A stretch of DNA of 64,000 nucleotides from Bacillus sp. AFS029637 (lineage in GTDB: Bacteria; Bacillota; Bacilli; Bacillales; Bacillaceae_G). Position 1 is the first letter of the stretch. Each line of letters starts with the position of its first letter. This document shows positions 48,775 through 57,453 of this stretch, in pieces. A model generated the notes under the pieces. The model was not told the origin of the DNA. It did not search any database and saw nothing but the letters and a program-made list of their open reading frames with translations. Both the position numbers and the translations under genes were made by a program. The stretch spans positions 45,428 to 109,427 of the forward strand of contig NZ_NUPZ01000010.1 of assembly GCF_002584985.1 (NCBI RefSeq), in the 5' to 3' direction.

Positions 48775-49341
48775 TTAGACTTTTAGGTGCGCATCTATCA
48801 TTTCATAATTTTTTTGCATAATCATAAAGTGATGCTTCTCATGAATTGCTAATAGTTGAATAGATTGAATAAGGTTAGGGTAGTGAGCAATGGGATCTAA
48901 AAATACGATATGCCCTGCGATATTTTCCTCTATATTTTGAACTAGTTTTTTTATTTCATCAGTTTCACGTGCAAGTAATTCTTCTAATTCAGTTACATTC
49001 ATAGAATGATAGACATTTTTTGAAGGGATTAAAATCCAAGGTGCTTTCATTCCTCTACCATGTTTCTCTTTGTATTCGGCATAAATGTCGTATATGTCAG
49101 TTTCGAATGGGGTGTTTCTTCGTAGTTTGGCATAAGGGATAAGGGTAAAAGAAAATTTAATCGCTACTTTGAGCATCCTTGCAATTAAATATAAATGATA
49201 ATAATGCTCTCCAATAGACCATTTTCCATTCTTTGAGCGATACCATAGTTGTTCTTGGGATAGTGAATGGAGATGAGGAAGGAACTCGTTCCTTTGTACA
49301 TGTAATGTTTGAAAATGCTTTGCGATATTTTCAGATTTCAT
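48775..49341 (-). CDS. DinB-like four-helix protein
   Basis: A 188-residue protein of the DinB/DUF664-like fold: the first helix ends with GKWSIGEHYYHLYLIARM (first metal His), and the last has LLAIHEKHHFMIMQ, giving the usual three-histidine metal site. Members include thiol-dependent transferases of bacillithiol type; no activity is assigned. Single gene, convergent with argH. Confidence 0.82.
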   Translation of the reverse strand: MKSENIAKHFQTLHVQRNEFLPHLHSLSQEQLWYRSKNGKWSIGEHYYHLYLIARMLKVAIKFSFTLIPYAKLRRNTPFETDIYDIYAEYKEKHGRGMKAPWILIPSKNVYHSMNVTELEELLARETDEIKKLVQNIEENIAGHIVFLDPIAHYPNLIQSIQLLAIHEKHHFMIMQKNYEMIDAHLKV

Positions 49342-49436
49342 ATTTTGACATCCTCCACATTTTTTCCTAATTATAACATTTTCGTGTGGATGTAAGTAAG
49401 CCTAGCGCAATTTGCTCTAGGCTTACAATGTATTGA

Positions 49437-49616
49437 TTATTCATACTTATGTCGATCTTCCGTAATTCGAATATACTCAATATCCATCAAATCTCGTAGT
49501 AATGCACCGTTACTCAGTTCAATTCCATGCTTGTCTTTAAAATGTGAGCGGATCGTATCTAACATTTCGATTTCTTTTCCGTGCACATCTAAAATAATAC
49601 GTTCAGAATCATCCAT
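49437..49616 (-). CDS. Small conserved hypothetical protein (59 residues)
   Basis: The acidic product reads MDDSERIILDVHGKEIEML and ends IEYIRITEDRHKYE. GGAGGAT lies at the right distance from ATG 49616; a longer reading to 49640 starts inside poly-A. No known motif. Confidence 0.65.
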   Translation of the reverse strand: MDDSERIILDVHGKEIEMLDTIRSHFKDKHGIELSNGALLRDLMDIEYIRITEDRHKYE

Positions 49617-49861
49617 GTAGCATCCTCCTTTTTTTAACATATATATTTTGTCCGTCTATTATTAAAAAATGTATGTTAACGTAATGTTAGAACATAAGAA
49701 AAGGGTAGATATGAGTAGAAAAATATTGGGGATGTAGATTTTTAAAAAAATAGTAAAAAGACTTTGCAACTAATAAAGTAATAAGGTTTACTTCAGCAAA
49801 ATAAGGTATATTATATTTGTTGAATAGATTTTTTGAAAGACAAGAAAAGTAGGTGAACAAA

Positions 49862-50011
49862 GTGGGGAAATATCAATTGGATTACAAAGGTCAGGTAGCT
49901 GTGGCAAAGTTTCATGAAAAACAGAAGCCTGCCAAATTTGATAAAAAGCAGCAACTTGAAAAATTGCGTGCGGAGTATTTGAAAAAGAAGCAAAAACAAA
50001 CAGATCAATAA
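49862..50011 (+). CDS. Small basic protein (49 residues)
   Basis: The lysine-rich product starts MGKYQLDYKGQVAVAKFHEK and ends KLRAEYLKKKQKQTDQ. GTG 49862 has AGTAGGTGA upstream and the gene is followed by its own terminator (50082-50122). Small lysine/glutamine-rich proteins of this kind are often spore or nucleic-acid associated in Bacillus, but this is only analogy. Confidence 0.6.
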   Translation: MGKYQLDYKGQVAVAKFHEKQKPAKFDKKQQLEKLRAEYLKKKQKQTDQ

Positions 50012-50081
50012 TATGTTGTGTTTTTCCTAATTTGCTGTATATGATGCAAACAAACACATGTGTTAGTTCATTAAGAATAAC

Positions 50082-50122
50082 TAAAAAAGCCGATTCCTTG
50101 AGATGGAAATCGGCTTTTTTAA
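50082..50122 (+). terminator. Terminator after the 49-residue gene
   Basis: AAAAAAGCCGATT/AATCGGCTTTTTT perfect arms with a 12-base loop. Confidence 0.9.
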
Positions 50123-50251
50123 TAAGTGACATTTCCTTAGCGTTGTAAATCAGCATGTTCCTGACGCTACCCCGTAATGTAAGTTTTAAGGTGTACCAGC
50201 ACTTTGCTTGATACGCCTATTTCTCATGGTTTTAATCACTAATTGTTGTAA

Positions 50252-50284
50252 TAAAAAAAGGAGTGAATTCCTCACTCCTTTTTC
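50252..50284 (-). terminator. Terminator of the universal stress gene
   Basis: AAAAAGGAGTGA/TCACTCCTTTTT arms with a short loop, downstream of the minus-strand usp gene. Confidence 0.85.
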
Positions 50285-50326
50285 ATTATCATTGTCTTTT
50301 GGTAAAGCATATGGACTATTTATAAA

Positions 50327-50785
50327 TTAAAGATCACCTTGCTCCTCATCACCACGAACAACAAGGACATCGCATTTCGCATAGCGAATAATATGTTCAG
50401 AGACGCTACCAATTAGGAAACGCTCAACGGCATTTAAACCAGTTGCACCACACATAATTAAATCTACTTTATGGTTTGGAGCGATTTCTTTTGAAATTTT
50501 AGATTTAGGATTACCAAATTCTAATACAGTTTCAATTTTTTCAAGGCCAGCTTCAAGCGCAGTTTTTTTGTAGTCTTCTAATAAGTCTTCTGCAAATAGA
50601 TTTGCACGTTCAGCAATTGCGCGGCTATAAGCTTCTACTGCTGAGTACGCTTTTACATCAACGATATGAGCAATTGTTAATGTTGCATTGTTTCGTTTTG
50701 CGACTTGGATTGCTTTTTTAAACGCCTTTTCTGCTTCTTTAGAACCATCCACTGCAATCAAAATATTTGTATATGTATTATTCAT
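50327..50785 (-). CDS. Universal stress protein (UspA family)
   Basis: A 152-residue nucleotide-binding stress protein: NILIAVDGSKEAEKAF at the start and the ATP motif MCGATGLNAVERFLIGSVSE, G-2x-G-9x-G(S/T), near the end. GGAGG precedes ATG 50785; a longer frame exists but lacks a ribosome site. Divergent from the SDR gene. Confidence 0.93.
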   Translation of the reverse strand: MNNTYTNILIAVDGSKEAEKAFKKAIQVAKRNNATLTIAHIVDVKAYSAVEAYSRAIAERANLFAEDLLEDYKKTALEAGLEKIETVLEFGNPKSKISKEIAPNHKVDLIMCGATGLNAVERFLIGSVSEHIIRYAKCDVLVVRGDEEQGDL

Positions 50786-50966
50786 AGTAAATTCCTCCCA
50801 ATCATTTTTATTACCGTTTACAACTTTATTATAAAACAAATTTTGGTAATGTGCTTGCCGAAAACGTTACAGAATTTTGAAAACTTTATTTCAATTCATT
50901 TTAGTTGTAATTGGAGCTAGAACTTGTTACATATGAAATATAGCAATTTAAAAGGAGGGCATGTTT

Positions 50967-51725
50967 GTGAGACACGCGCTCATTACAGCCGGTACGAAAG
51001 GTTTAGGAAAGCAAGTAACAGAAAAGTTATTGGCTAAAGGCTATTCAGTAACAGTAACGTATCATAGCGATATAGCGGCTATGGAAACAATGAAAGAAAC
51101 ATATAAAAATGTGGAAGAACGTCTACAGTTCGTGCAAGCTGATGTCACGAAAAAGGAAGATTTACATAAAATGGTAGAAGAAGCGATAAGCCGTTTTGGC
51201 AAAGTTGACTTTTTAATTAATAATGCTGGTCCATATGTATTTGAACGAAAAAAGTTAGTCGATTATGAAGAAGATGAATGGAATGAAATGATTCAGGGCA
51301 ATTTAACAGCGGTATTTCATTTATTAAAACTTGTCATTCCGGTTATGAGAAAACAGAACTTTGGCCGTATTATTAATTACGGATTCCAAGGGGCAGATAG
51401 TGCGCCGGGATGGATTTATCGCTCAGCTTTTGCGGCAGCGAAAGTAGGACTTGTTTCATTAACGAAAACAGTTGCTTACGAAGAAGCGGAATATGGTATT
51501 ACTGCGAACATGGTATGTCCTGGTGATATTATTGGTGAAATGAAAGAGGCGACAATTCAAGAAGCGCGTCAGCAGAAAGAACATAAAACACCAATTGGTA
51601 GATCTGGAACAGGTGAAGATATCGCAAGAACTATTTCGTTTTTATGTGAGGACGATTCCGATATGATCACCGGTACAATTATTGAAGTAACCGGTGCAGT
51701 GGATGTTATTCATAGACATCGATAG
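50967..51725 (+). CDS. ytkK: Short-chain dehydrogenase/reductase-like protein YtkK, catalytic residues altered
   Basis: A 252-residue Rossmann-fold SDR: nucleotide motif ALITAGTKGLGKQV and structural LINNAGPYVF are intact. The usual catalytic Ser and Tyr-x-x-x-Lys are changed: the Ser region reads GRIINYGFQGAD and the YxxxK position reads FAAAK, so Phe replaces Tyr. GTG 50967 is favoured because GGAGGG abuts the ATG at 50961. It is related to FabG-like reductases, but catalysis is doubtful. Position near ytkL/argH suggests ytkK. Confidence 0.83.
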   Translation: MRHALITAGTKGLGKQVTEKLLAKGYSVTVTYHSDIAAMETMKETYKNVEERLQFVQADVTKKEDLHKMVEEAISRFGKVDFLINNAGPYVFERKKLVDYEEDEWNEMIQGNLTAVFHLLKLVIPVMRKQNFGRIINYGFQGADSAPGWIYRSAFAAAKVGLVSLTKTVAYEEAEYGITANMVCPGDIIGEMKEATIQEARQQKEHKTPIGRSGTGEDIARTISFLCEDDSDMITGTIIEVTGAVDVIHRHR

Positions 51726-51840
51726 AATTAAATAAAGTGAAGTTTCGAATAATTGGACAGTTTATCCTTTATACTGAAAGGTGCGGATAATACTGTCCTT
51801 TAATGTAAGATTAAATCTATCGGAAAACTTGTCTTATTTT

Positions 51841-51869
51841 TTGTCAAATATTGAGATATTATGTTAAAA
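51841..51869 (+). promoter_or_regulatory. Candidate sigma-A promoter of ald
   Basis: TTGTCA (51841-51846) and TTAAAA (51864-51869) are 17 bases apart, 70 bases before the ald start. Confidence 0.45.
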
Positions 51870-51880
51870 TATAAGAGCGT

Positions 51881-51894
51881 AGAAAGCGCTTTAA
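51881..51894 (+). promoter_or_regulatory. cre-like site downstream of the ald promoter
   Basis: AGAAAGCGCTTTAA matches the cre consensus TGAAAGCGCTTTCA at 12 of 14 positions and contains a perfect AAAGCGCTTT core. Placed after the candidate promoter it would act as a roadblock for transcription when CcpA is bound. Confidence 0.55.
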
Positions 51895-51938
51895 AAAATG
51901 ATTCAGGGGTCATTTCATAACTCAAGGGGGAACTAATA

Positions 51939-53072
51939 ATGCGTATCGGTATTCCAACAGAAATTAAAAACAATGAAAACCGCGTGGCAATGACGCCAGC
52001 GGGAGCTGTACATTTAGTGCAAAATGGTCATGAAGTTTTTGTTCAAAAAGGAGCAGGTATAGGATCAGGCTTTACGGATGAAGAATACGTACAAGCTGGT
52101 GCGAAACTTGTTGAAACTGCTGAAGAAGCATGGAATCAAGATATGGTTATGAAGGTAAAAGAGCCAGTTGCAAGTGAATATGGTTACTTCCGCGAAGGTT
52201 TAATTTTATTCACATACTTACACTTAGCTCCAGAGCCAGAATTAACGAAAGCATTAATCGATAACAAAGTCGTATCAATTGCATACGAAACAGTACAATT
52301 AGATAATCGTTCATTACCATTACTTGCGCCTATGAGTGAAGTTGCAGGTCGTATGGCTGCGCAAATCGGTGCACAATTCCTTGAGAAAAACAAAGGTGGT
52401 AAAGGTATTTTACTTGCAGGCGTTCCAGGGGTAAAACGCGGCAAAGTAACAATTATCGGCGGTGGTCAAGCTGGTACAAACGCAGCGAAGATTGCAGTAG
52501 GTTTAGGTGCAGATGTAACAATCATCGACTTAAGTGCAGAACGTCTTCGTCAATTAGATGACATTTTCGGTAACCAAGTAAAAACGTTAATGTCTAATCC
52601 ATACAACATTGCAGAAGCTGTAAAAGAATCTGACCTTGTAATTGGAGCAGTATTAATTCCAGGTGCAAAAGCACCAAAACTTGTAACTGAAGAAATGATT
52701 CAATCAATGGAACCAGGTTCTGTCGTTGTAGATATCGCGATTGACCAAGGTGGTATTTTCGAAACAACTGACCGTATTACAACTCATGACAACCCAACTT
52801 ACGAAAAACATGGCGTTGTTCATTATGCAGTTGCTAATATGCCAGGTGCGGTTCCACGTACATCAACTCTTGCATTAACAAACGTAACAGTACCATATGC
52901 AGTACAAATTGCGAACAAAGGCTATAAAGATGCTTGCTTAGGCAACGCTGCATTATTAAAAGGTATTAACACATTAGATGGATATGTAACATTCGAAGCG
53001 GTTGCAGAAGCTCACGGCTTACAATACGCTGATGCGAAAGAGCTTCTTGAAAAAGCTCCTGCTTTATCATAA
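51939..53072 (+). CDS. ald: Alanine dehydrogenase
   Basis: NAD-dependent conversion of L-alanine to pyruvate and ammonia, used in sporulation and germination metabolism. The 377-residue protein starts [20 protein letters not shown], has the active-site lysine in MVMKVKEP, His in [11 protein letters not shown], and the NAD motif [19 protein letters not shown]. Length is that of the family. CAAGGGGG precedes ATG 51939. Confidence 0.97.
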   Translation: MRIGIPTEIKNNENRVAMTPAGAVHLVQNGHEVFVQKGAGIGSGFTDEEYVQAGAKLVETAEEAWNQDMVMKVKEPVASEYGYFREGLILFTYLHLAPEPELTKALIDNKVVSIAYETVQLDNRSLPLLAPMSEVAGRMAAQIGAQFLEKNKGGKGILLAGVPGVKRGKVTIIGGGQAGTNAAKIAVGLGADVTIIDLSAERLRQLDDIFGNQVKTLMSNPYNIAEAVKESDLVIGAVLIPGAKAPKLVTEEMIQSMEPGSVVVDIAIDQGGIFETTDRITTHDNPTYEKHGVVHYAVANMPGAVPRTSTLALTNVTVPYAVQIANKGYKDACLGNAALLKGINTLDGYVTFEAVAEAHGLQYADAKELLEKAPALS

Positions 53073-53083
53073 TAGAGATATAT

Positions 53084-53119
53084 GCGAGACCTTCCTTTTT
53101 ATGGGGAGGGTCTTTTTTT
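53084..53119 (+). terminator. Terminator of ald
   Basis: AGACCTTCC and GGAGGGTCT arms with one mismatch followed by seven T. Confidence 0.75.
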
Positions 53120-53212
53120 ATGGGCAATAACATGTAAAAATTGGTATTTATTGATGTTAATCGACCCTTATTATGATAATTTAGAATTATATAATAAAAA
53201 AGAGGGGATTCG

Positions 53213-53641
53213 ATGGGGAGAAAAAGCAGAAAAAAAAAGCAAGCTAGAAAAAAGAAATACATAAAGAAAAAACAGGAACAGAACATACCTGTTTCAAAAA
53301 AAGTAGTCATTATGATAGAAAAAACTTTTCGGTATATTTGTATGGCTCTGTATGTAATTTTATGTATGTATTCATTTGGCGTGTTTTACAGTTTTGGGAT
53401 AACTCCCAATATTATTGAGAGTATTTTAGTATTTATACTTGCTGTAATAGAATTAGTTTTATTTGTTATATTCTTTGGTAAAGTATGGCCTAGTCATGAA
53501 AGTAAGAGAGATAGGAAAAGAAAAAAGAGAAAAAAATCTTCATACGATTCAAGCTCATCAAGTGGATTTGGCGACTACAGTAGCAATGATTGTAGCAGCT
53601 CAAGTGATGGTGGAGGCGATTGCGGAGGTGGTGGAGACTAA
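53213..53641 (+). CDS. Membrane protein with Lys-rich N-terminus and Ser/Gly/Cys-rich tail
   Basis: The 142-residue protein has three distinct parts: residues 1-30 almost wholly basic (GRKSRKKKQARKKKYIKKKQ), two membrane helices (about 38-62 and 67-90), and a low-complexity tail with a basic patch then serine runs and glycine/cysteine (YDSSSSSGFGDYSSNDCSSS, then GGGDCGGGGD). AGAGGGG precedes ATG 53213. Glycine/serine/cysteine ends of this type resemble TPM- or DUF-type surface proteins, but no family is assigned. Confidence 0.65.
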   Translation: MGRKSRKKKQARKKKYIKKKQEQNIPVSKKVVIMIEKTFRYICMALYVILCMYSFGVFYSFGITPNIIESILVFILAVIELVLFVIFFGKVWPSHESKRDRKRKKRKKSSYDSSSSSGFGDYSSNDCSSSSDGGGDCGGGGD

Positions 53642-53676
53642 ATTAGTTTTTGACTCATGAAAGGATGGGACGAAAG

Positions 53677-54009
53677 ATGGAAACTGTGAACTTAATAGAA
53701 TTAACGAAGGACATTCAAGATCAACATAAAAACTTTGTCGTTTCAAATGTGAACAGTCATTGCTTACGAATCGCTGTATTTATTGGTGAATATGATTGGC
53801 ACTATCATTCTAATTCGGATGAATTATTTATTGTGTTAGAGGGAGAATTACTTATTGATTTTGAAGATGGAGAAACAGCGGTATTAAAGCCAAATGATTC
53901 TATTTTAATTCCAGCATGTACGATTCATAGAACGAGAGCATTAAAGAGAACGGTAAATCTTTGTTTCGAAAATATAGAGGCTGATACAATTAAAGTGGAG
54001 CGATTATGA
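53677..54009 (+). CDS. Cupin-domain protein
   Basis: A 110-residue single cupin: motif 1 as GEYDWHYHSNSDELFIVLEG, motif 2 as PNDSILIPACTIHRTRA, with metal-binding histidines in both. Function (sugar isomerase, dioxygenase or binding protein) is undetermined. Its stop overlaps the following gene as ATGA, so the two are co-translated. The ribosome site is weak for ATG 53677; ATG 53665 is an alternative. Confidence 0.85.
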   Translation: METVNLIELTKDIQDQHKNFVVSNVNSHCLRIAVFIGEYDWHYHSNSDELFIVLEGELLIDFEDGETAVLKPNDSILIPACTIHRTRALKRTVNLCFENIEADTIKVERL

Positions 54010-54794
54010 AAAAATTATCTGTAGCCGAGTATAGAAAAATCCTTCCGGTTTTAGAAAGTCTTACAAGAACGACGACGTTTGCTTATGCGGTATGTGACCA
54101 AATGATAGATGGTGAGGTTTTTACAAATGAGAAGTTAACAGCGGGACTAATTTGTACAGCTAATGGCATTTATTATGTATTTGGTAATACGCAAGATGAA
54201 AGTTATAACGAAGAGCTATTTTCGTATATAAAAACAGCTATTGAAAAAAAAGAGAAGTGATTTACAGTGTTCACTTCGAGTGAAGAGTGGGAAATGATGA
54301 TAGAAGAGCGTTTTAGTAATGCACTTCGGAACATCCCGCGAATGAAATTTCAAAGCGTAACCTTTGAAGAGAGAAAACGAGATTGTAACAAAAATACATA
54401 TGAAGTGAAGCGTATTGATAGAAAAGATATAGCACAAAGCAATGAATTTACAGAGGAATATTATAAAGAATATTTGGGATCAACCGAAGCGTTTTTGGAT
54501 AATGGTTTTGGATTTTGTATAGAACAAAATGGGATGATCGTAGCGGAATGTGTTTCGATATTTAGCGGGAATGGATTTGCTGAAATTGATATTGTGACGC
54601 ATGAAGCGTATCAAGGGAAAGGGTTAGCTCAAGCTGTTGCAAAACGGTTCATTGAACATTGCATGCAAAATGATATTATACCGTGCTGGGATTGTTATGT
54701 AGCTAATATTCCTTCGCAAAAATTAGCTAGTAAATTAAGTTTTTATAATCCAATAGAATATAGATTGTTTGTGCGTAAGAAAACGGGGGAATAA
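54006..54794 (+). pseudogene. GNAT acetyltransferase gene interrupted by an in-frame UGA
   Basis: A single frame of 263 codons is broken by TGA at 54258-54260. The first part (84 residues, MKKLSVAEYRKILPVLESLT ... AIEKKEK) and the second (FTVFTSSEEWEMMIEERFSN ... YRLFVRKKTGE) lie in the same frame; together they match the length and layout of the two-part GNAT_acetyltran family (about 260 residues). The acetyl-CoA loop is in the second part (DIVTHEAYQGKGLAQAVAKR). The second part can only start at GTG 54267 with a weak ribosome site, so it may be a truncated separate protein. Cotranscribed after the cupin gene. Confidence 0.7.
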
Positions 54795-54796
54795 AA

Positions 54797-55141
54797 ATGA
54801 ATGTAGAATTAACAAGATTTAAAGTGAAGCCTGGAAAAAGTCATCGTGTAGATGAATGGATGCAGCTTCTTAATGACAATATGAAAGAAGTACTTTTGAC
54901 ATTAAACGACGAAAAGATGTATGTAGAGACAATTTTCCGGGAAATAAGAGATGGAGAAGAGTACTTATATTGGTATTCTGCGCAAGGAGAAGGCGGGGCT
55001 CTTGTCGAAAATTCTCATCATGAAATTGATAAAAAGCACTTGGAATTTTGGTGTGAATGTATTGATGAAGAAGCACCATCTGTTGATATGAAAACAGAAG
55101 TTGTTATGATTCAAGATGTTGTGAAAGAAGCGATGAAATAA
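54797..55141 (+). CDS. DUF6176-type small protein
   Basis: A 114-residue soluble protein (VELTRFKVKPGKSHRVDEWM; EMEYLYWYSAQGEGG-like centre reading EEYLYWYSAQGEGGALVE; VDMKTEVVMIQDVVKEAMK). It recalls DUF6176 of Bacillus from memory. It starts two bases after the GNAT stop and ends the cupin-GNAT operon. Function unknown. Confidence 0.65.
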   Translation: MNVELTRFKVKPGKSHRVDEWMQLLNDNMKEVLLTLNDEKMYVETIFREIRDGEEYLYWYSAQGEGGALVENSHHEIDKKHLEFWCECIDEEAPSVDMKTEVVMIQDVVKEAMK

Positions 55142-55173
55142 TAAAAGCACATTAAAATAGATGTGCTTTTTAT
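55142..55173 (+). terminator. Terminator of the cupin-GNAT operon
   Basis: AAAAGCACAT/ATGTGCTTTT stem with an eight-base loop and T-run. Confidence 0.88.
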
Positions 55174-55228
55174 TATGAACATTTTTTAGAAAAACAATAT
55201 ACATTTTATGCTCTCAAACAGTATATAG

Positions 55229-55414
55229 AGAGGAGAGCATAAGGAGTCGTGGTATGTTTGGATATCTTTAAGTGAAAATAAAGTGGGATTTCAAAAATAT
55301 TTTAGGGCAAACTATAATGAGATGAAAAGCTTCAAACTAAAAAATTTACAAAGTTTACAAGGGTCACCGTATATTAAGGCTGCTGTAAGAGGTGTAACAG
55401 TTGAGAAATATTGA
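55229..55414 (+). pseudogene. Possible gene remnant
   Basis: An open frame between a TAG at 55226 and TGA at 55412-55414 reads KESWYVWISLSENKVGFQKY, FRANYNEMKSFKLKNLQSLQ, then GSPYIKAAVRGVTVEKY without a start codon. The composition looks protein-like. No ribosome site or family is evident; it could also be chance. Confidence 0.3.
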
Positions 55415-55477
55415 TTACAAGTAATTAATGTGAATAATCAGAAAATTTATGTTATAATATGGGAAAAGGAGGTTTAT

Positions 55478-55684
55478 ATGAGGCAAATACATGGAGCAAT
55501 TTATATTTACATAACAATGTTTTTCGTGGCGATATCTTATGGATTAGCGCACGTGTATTCGCATCCTATACTAACTTTTTTAAGCGGAGCATGCATGGCG
55601 TTTGCGCTTCTCGTCCATCTTTTCTCAGTTTGGATCGTGAAATTTCAATTGAATATTAGTGAAATTGAAGAAGGCACTTTTTGA
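55478..55684 (+). CDS. Small membrane protein (68 residues)
   Basis: Two hydrophobic helices (about 6-24 and 30-52) with a short charged end (LNISEIEEGTF). AAAGGAGG precedes ATG 55478 and TATAAT occurs at 55453-55458. The coding end overlaps the following terminator. No family recognised. Confidence 0.65.
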   Translation: MRQIHGAIYIYITMFFVAISYGLAHVYSHPILTFLSGACMAFALLVHLFSVWIVKFQLNISEIEEGTF

Positions 55685-55702
55685 GTGGCCTTCTTTTTTA
55701 AT
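55667..55702 (+). terminator. Terminator of the 68-residue membrane gene
   Basis: GAAGGCACT and AGTGGCCTTC arms with one bulge and six T. Confidence 0.75.
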
Positions 55703-55813
55703 AATATTGGGGCAGCTCTTGTAATAATTTTTCAATTTCGCATTTAGTTTCTTTGCATATAGGCATTGAGAAGAATTAGACAAGAAATAAGTGCTTTTGA
55801 ATGGAGGGTCATT

Positions 55814-56176
55814 ATGAAGAGAAACTCTTTAATGGCTTATTTATATGTTTTTTTAATAATTTTATCAGCGTGTACTAGCCCTCAAATAAGCACAACTGTG
55901 GAGCAAACAGTGACTAAAGAAGGATACGTAATATTGAAAAATGATAGGGTATATTTTATAGGTGATAAAACTTTTGAGATGAAGGTTGAGTTGCAAAATT
56001 ATATAGAACAACAAATGAATAAAGAGCATCCATCAGATATAGTGTTGAGCTTTAAGGATAAACACGCATATAATCAACTAAAAACAGGAAATAAGATAAA
56101 AGTATGGTCTTCTCAAATAATTGAAAGCTATCCAGCAAAAATGATTGTAGAGAAATTTGAAATAGTAGACAAATAA
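55814..56176 (+). CDS. DUF3221-type lipoprotein
   Basis: A 120-residue lipoprotein: N-terminal signal with lipobox LSAC (Cys near residue 20) and a small beta-barrel-like domain (VTKEGYVILKNDRVYFIGDK; LKTGNKIKVWSSQIIESYPA) characteristic of the DUF3221/YobA proteins. It should be anchored to the outer membrane leaflet face. GGAGGG precedes ATG 55814. Function unknown. Confidence 0.78.
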   Translation: MKRNSLMAYLYVFLIILSACTSPQISTTVEQTVTKEGYVILKNDRVYFIGDKTFEMKVELQNYIEQQMNKEHPSDIVLSFKDKHAYNQLKTGNKIKVWSSQIIESYPAKMIVEKFEIVDK

Positions 56177-56206
56177 AAAAAGGCAGCAATCACGCTGCCT
56201 TTTTTA
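56174..56206. terminator. Bidirectional terminator
   Basis: AAAAAAGGCAGC/GCTGCCTTTTTT arms with a seven-base loop between convergent genes. Confidence 0.92.
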
Positions 56207-57304
56207 TTATTTCACAAATTGTAATTCTTTAGGGAACTTCGTTAAAATTTCTGATCCGTCTTTTGTGATGTAAATATCATCTTCAATACGAACGCCGCCT
56301 ACGTTTGGTACGTAAATACCTGGCTCGATTGTGAAGACCATACCTTCTTTTAATGGAGATTCGTTTCCAGCTTTTACATCTGGATATTCGTGTACGCTAA
56401 TTCCAAGTCCGTGACCAAGGCGGTGCGGGAAGAAGTCGCCGTAACCTGCATCTGCGATAACAGAACGAGCAGCGTTGTCGATTGCGCCAAGTGTAACACC
56501 TGGTTTACATGCTTCAACTGCTTGTAGTTGTCCAGCAAGTACAGTGTTGTAAATGCGAGTTTGTTCTTCAGAAAGTTCGCCGAATGCTACTGTACGTGTA
56601 ATGTCAGAGCAATAGCCGTCAATGATTACGCCTAAATCAAATAGTACGAAATCACCGCGTTTCATTTTGTTAGCACCTGGAATACCGTGTGGAAGAGCAG
56701 AGTTTGCACCTGCTAATACCATCGTATCAAATGACATTTTATGTATGCCCTTTGTTTTTAATTCGTGCTCAATGATTGCTAATACTTCTAGCTCGCTGCG
56801 GTTTTCTTTAATTGCGTTTACACCAACTTCAACAGCATAGTCTGCCATTTTAGCTGCTTCGCGTAAAATAGAAAGTTCTTTTTCATCTTTAATTAAACGA
56901 AGCTCGCGTACTTTCTCTTCAGCAGATTTGAAAGCTGCATTTGGGAATAATTTCGTTAATTCTTCGTAGCGTTCAACGTTTAAATGTTCTTTTTCAATTG
57001 CAACAGCATTTGCATTGATGCCGCGGTCCTTCATTGCTTTTGCAATCATATCCCACGGTCTGTCTGTATCAGTAAATCCGATAATTTCATGTGCCCAGCC
57101 AGCGTTGCGTGCTTGGCCTTCTTCCATTTTAGGACAAATTAAAATCGGTTCTTTTTCTTGGAATACAAACATACCAAGTAGTCGTTCGTGTGGCTCACAA
57201 TGGAAGTTCGTCATGTAGAAAACGTTTGGTGTAGAAGTTAGGAACGCAGCTTCTATATTTTTTTCTTTTAGCCATTGCATTAAATTTTCTAATCTAGCAT
57301 TCAT
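56207..57304 (-). CDS. M24-family Xaa-Pro peptidase
   Basis: A 365-residue creatinase/prolidase-type enzyme: N-terminal creatinase-like domain (to about 130) and a pita-bread catalytic domain with all five metal ligands: Asp in VLFDLGVIIDGYCSDITRTV (two), His in HRLGHGLGISVHE, Glu in FTIEPGIY and RIEDDIYIT. It releases N-terminal residues before proline or splits Xaa-Pro dipeptides. Monocistronic on the minus strand. Confidence 0.93.
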   Translation of the reverse strand: MNARLENLMQWLKEKNIEAAFLTSTPNVFYMTNFHCEPHERLLGMFVFQEKEPILICPKMEEGQARNAGWAHEIIGFTDTDRPWDMIAKAMKDRGINANAVAIEKEHLNVERYEELTKLFPNAAFKSAEEKVRELRLIKDEKELSILREAAKMADYAVEVGVNAIKENRSELEVLAIIEHELKTKGIHKMSFDTMVLAGANSALPHGIPGANKMKRGDFVLFDLGVIIDGYCSDITRTVAFGELSEEQTRIYNTVLAGQLQAVEACKPGVTLGAIDNAARSVIADAGYGDFFPHRLGHGLGISVHEYPDVKAGNESPLKEGMVFTIEPGIYVPNVGGVRIEDDIYITKDGSEILTKFPKELQFVK

Positions 57305-57453
57305 CGATTGGCACCCCCGAGATATTTAATTACAAATATAACTTTACATCGGATGAAAGCGTTATGACAAGTAAATAGATGTTAGAAAAGACAGGGAATT
57401 GAGAAATCATGTAGAATAAAAAGTGAGAATGTGAATAGGGGAGGAATGTAATA

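Noticed and set aside
49788-50156. 122-residue minus-strand ORF
   Set aside because: It covers an intact small plus-strand gene with a ribosome site and terminator, and reads through that terminator.
55229-55414. Confident gene call
   Set aside because: There is no start codon or ribosome site in the open frame; kept only as a low-confidence remnant.
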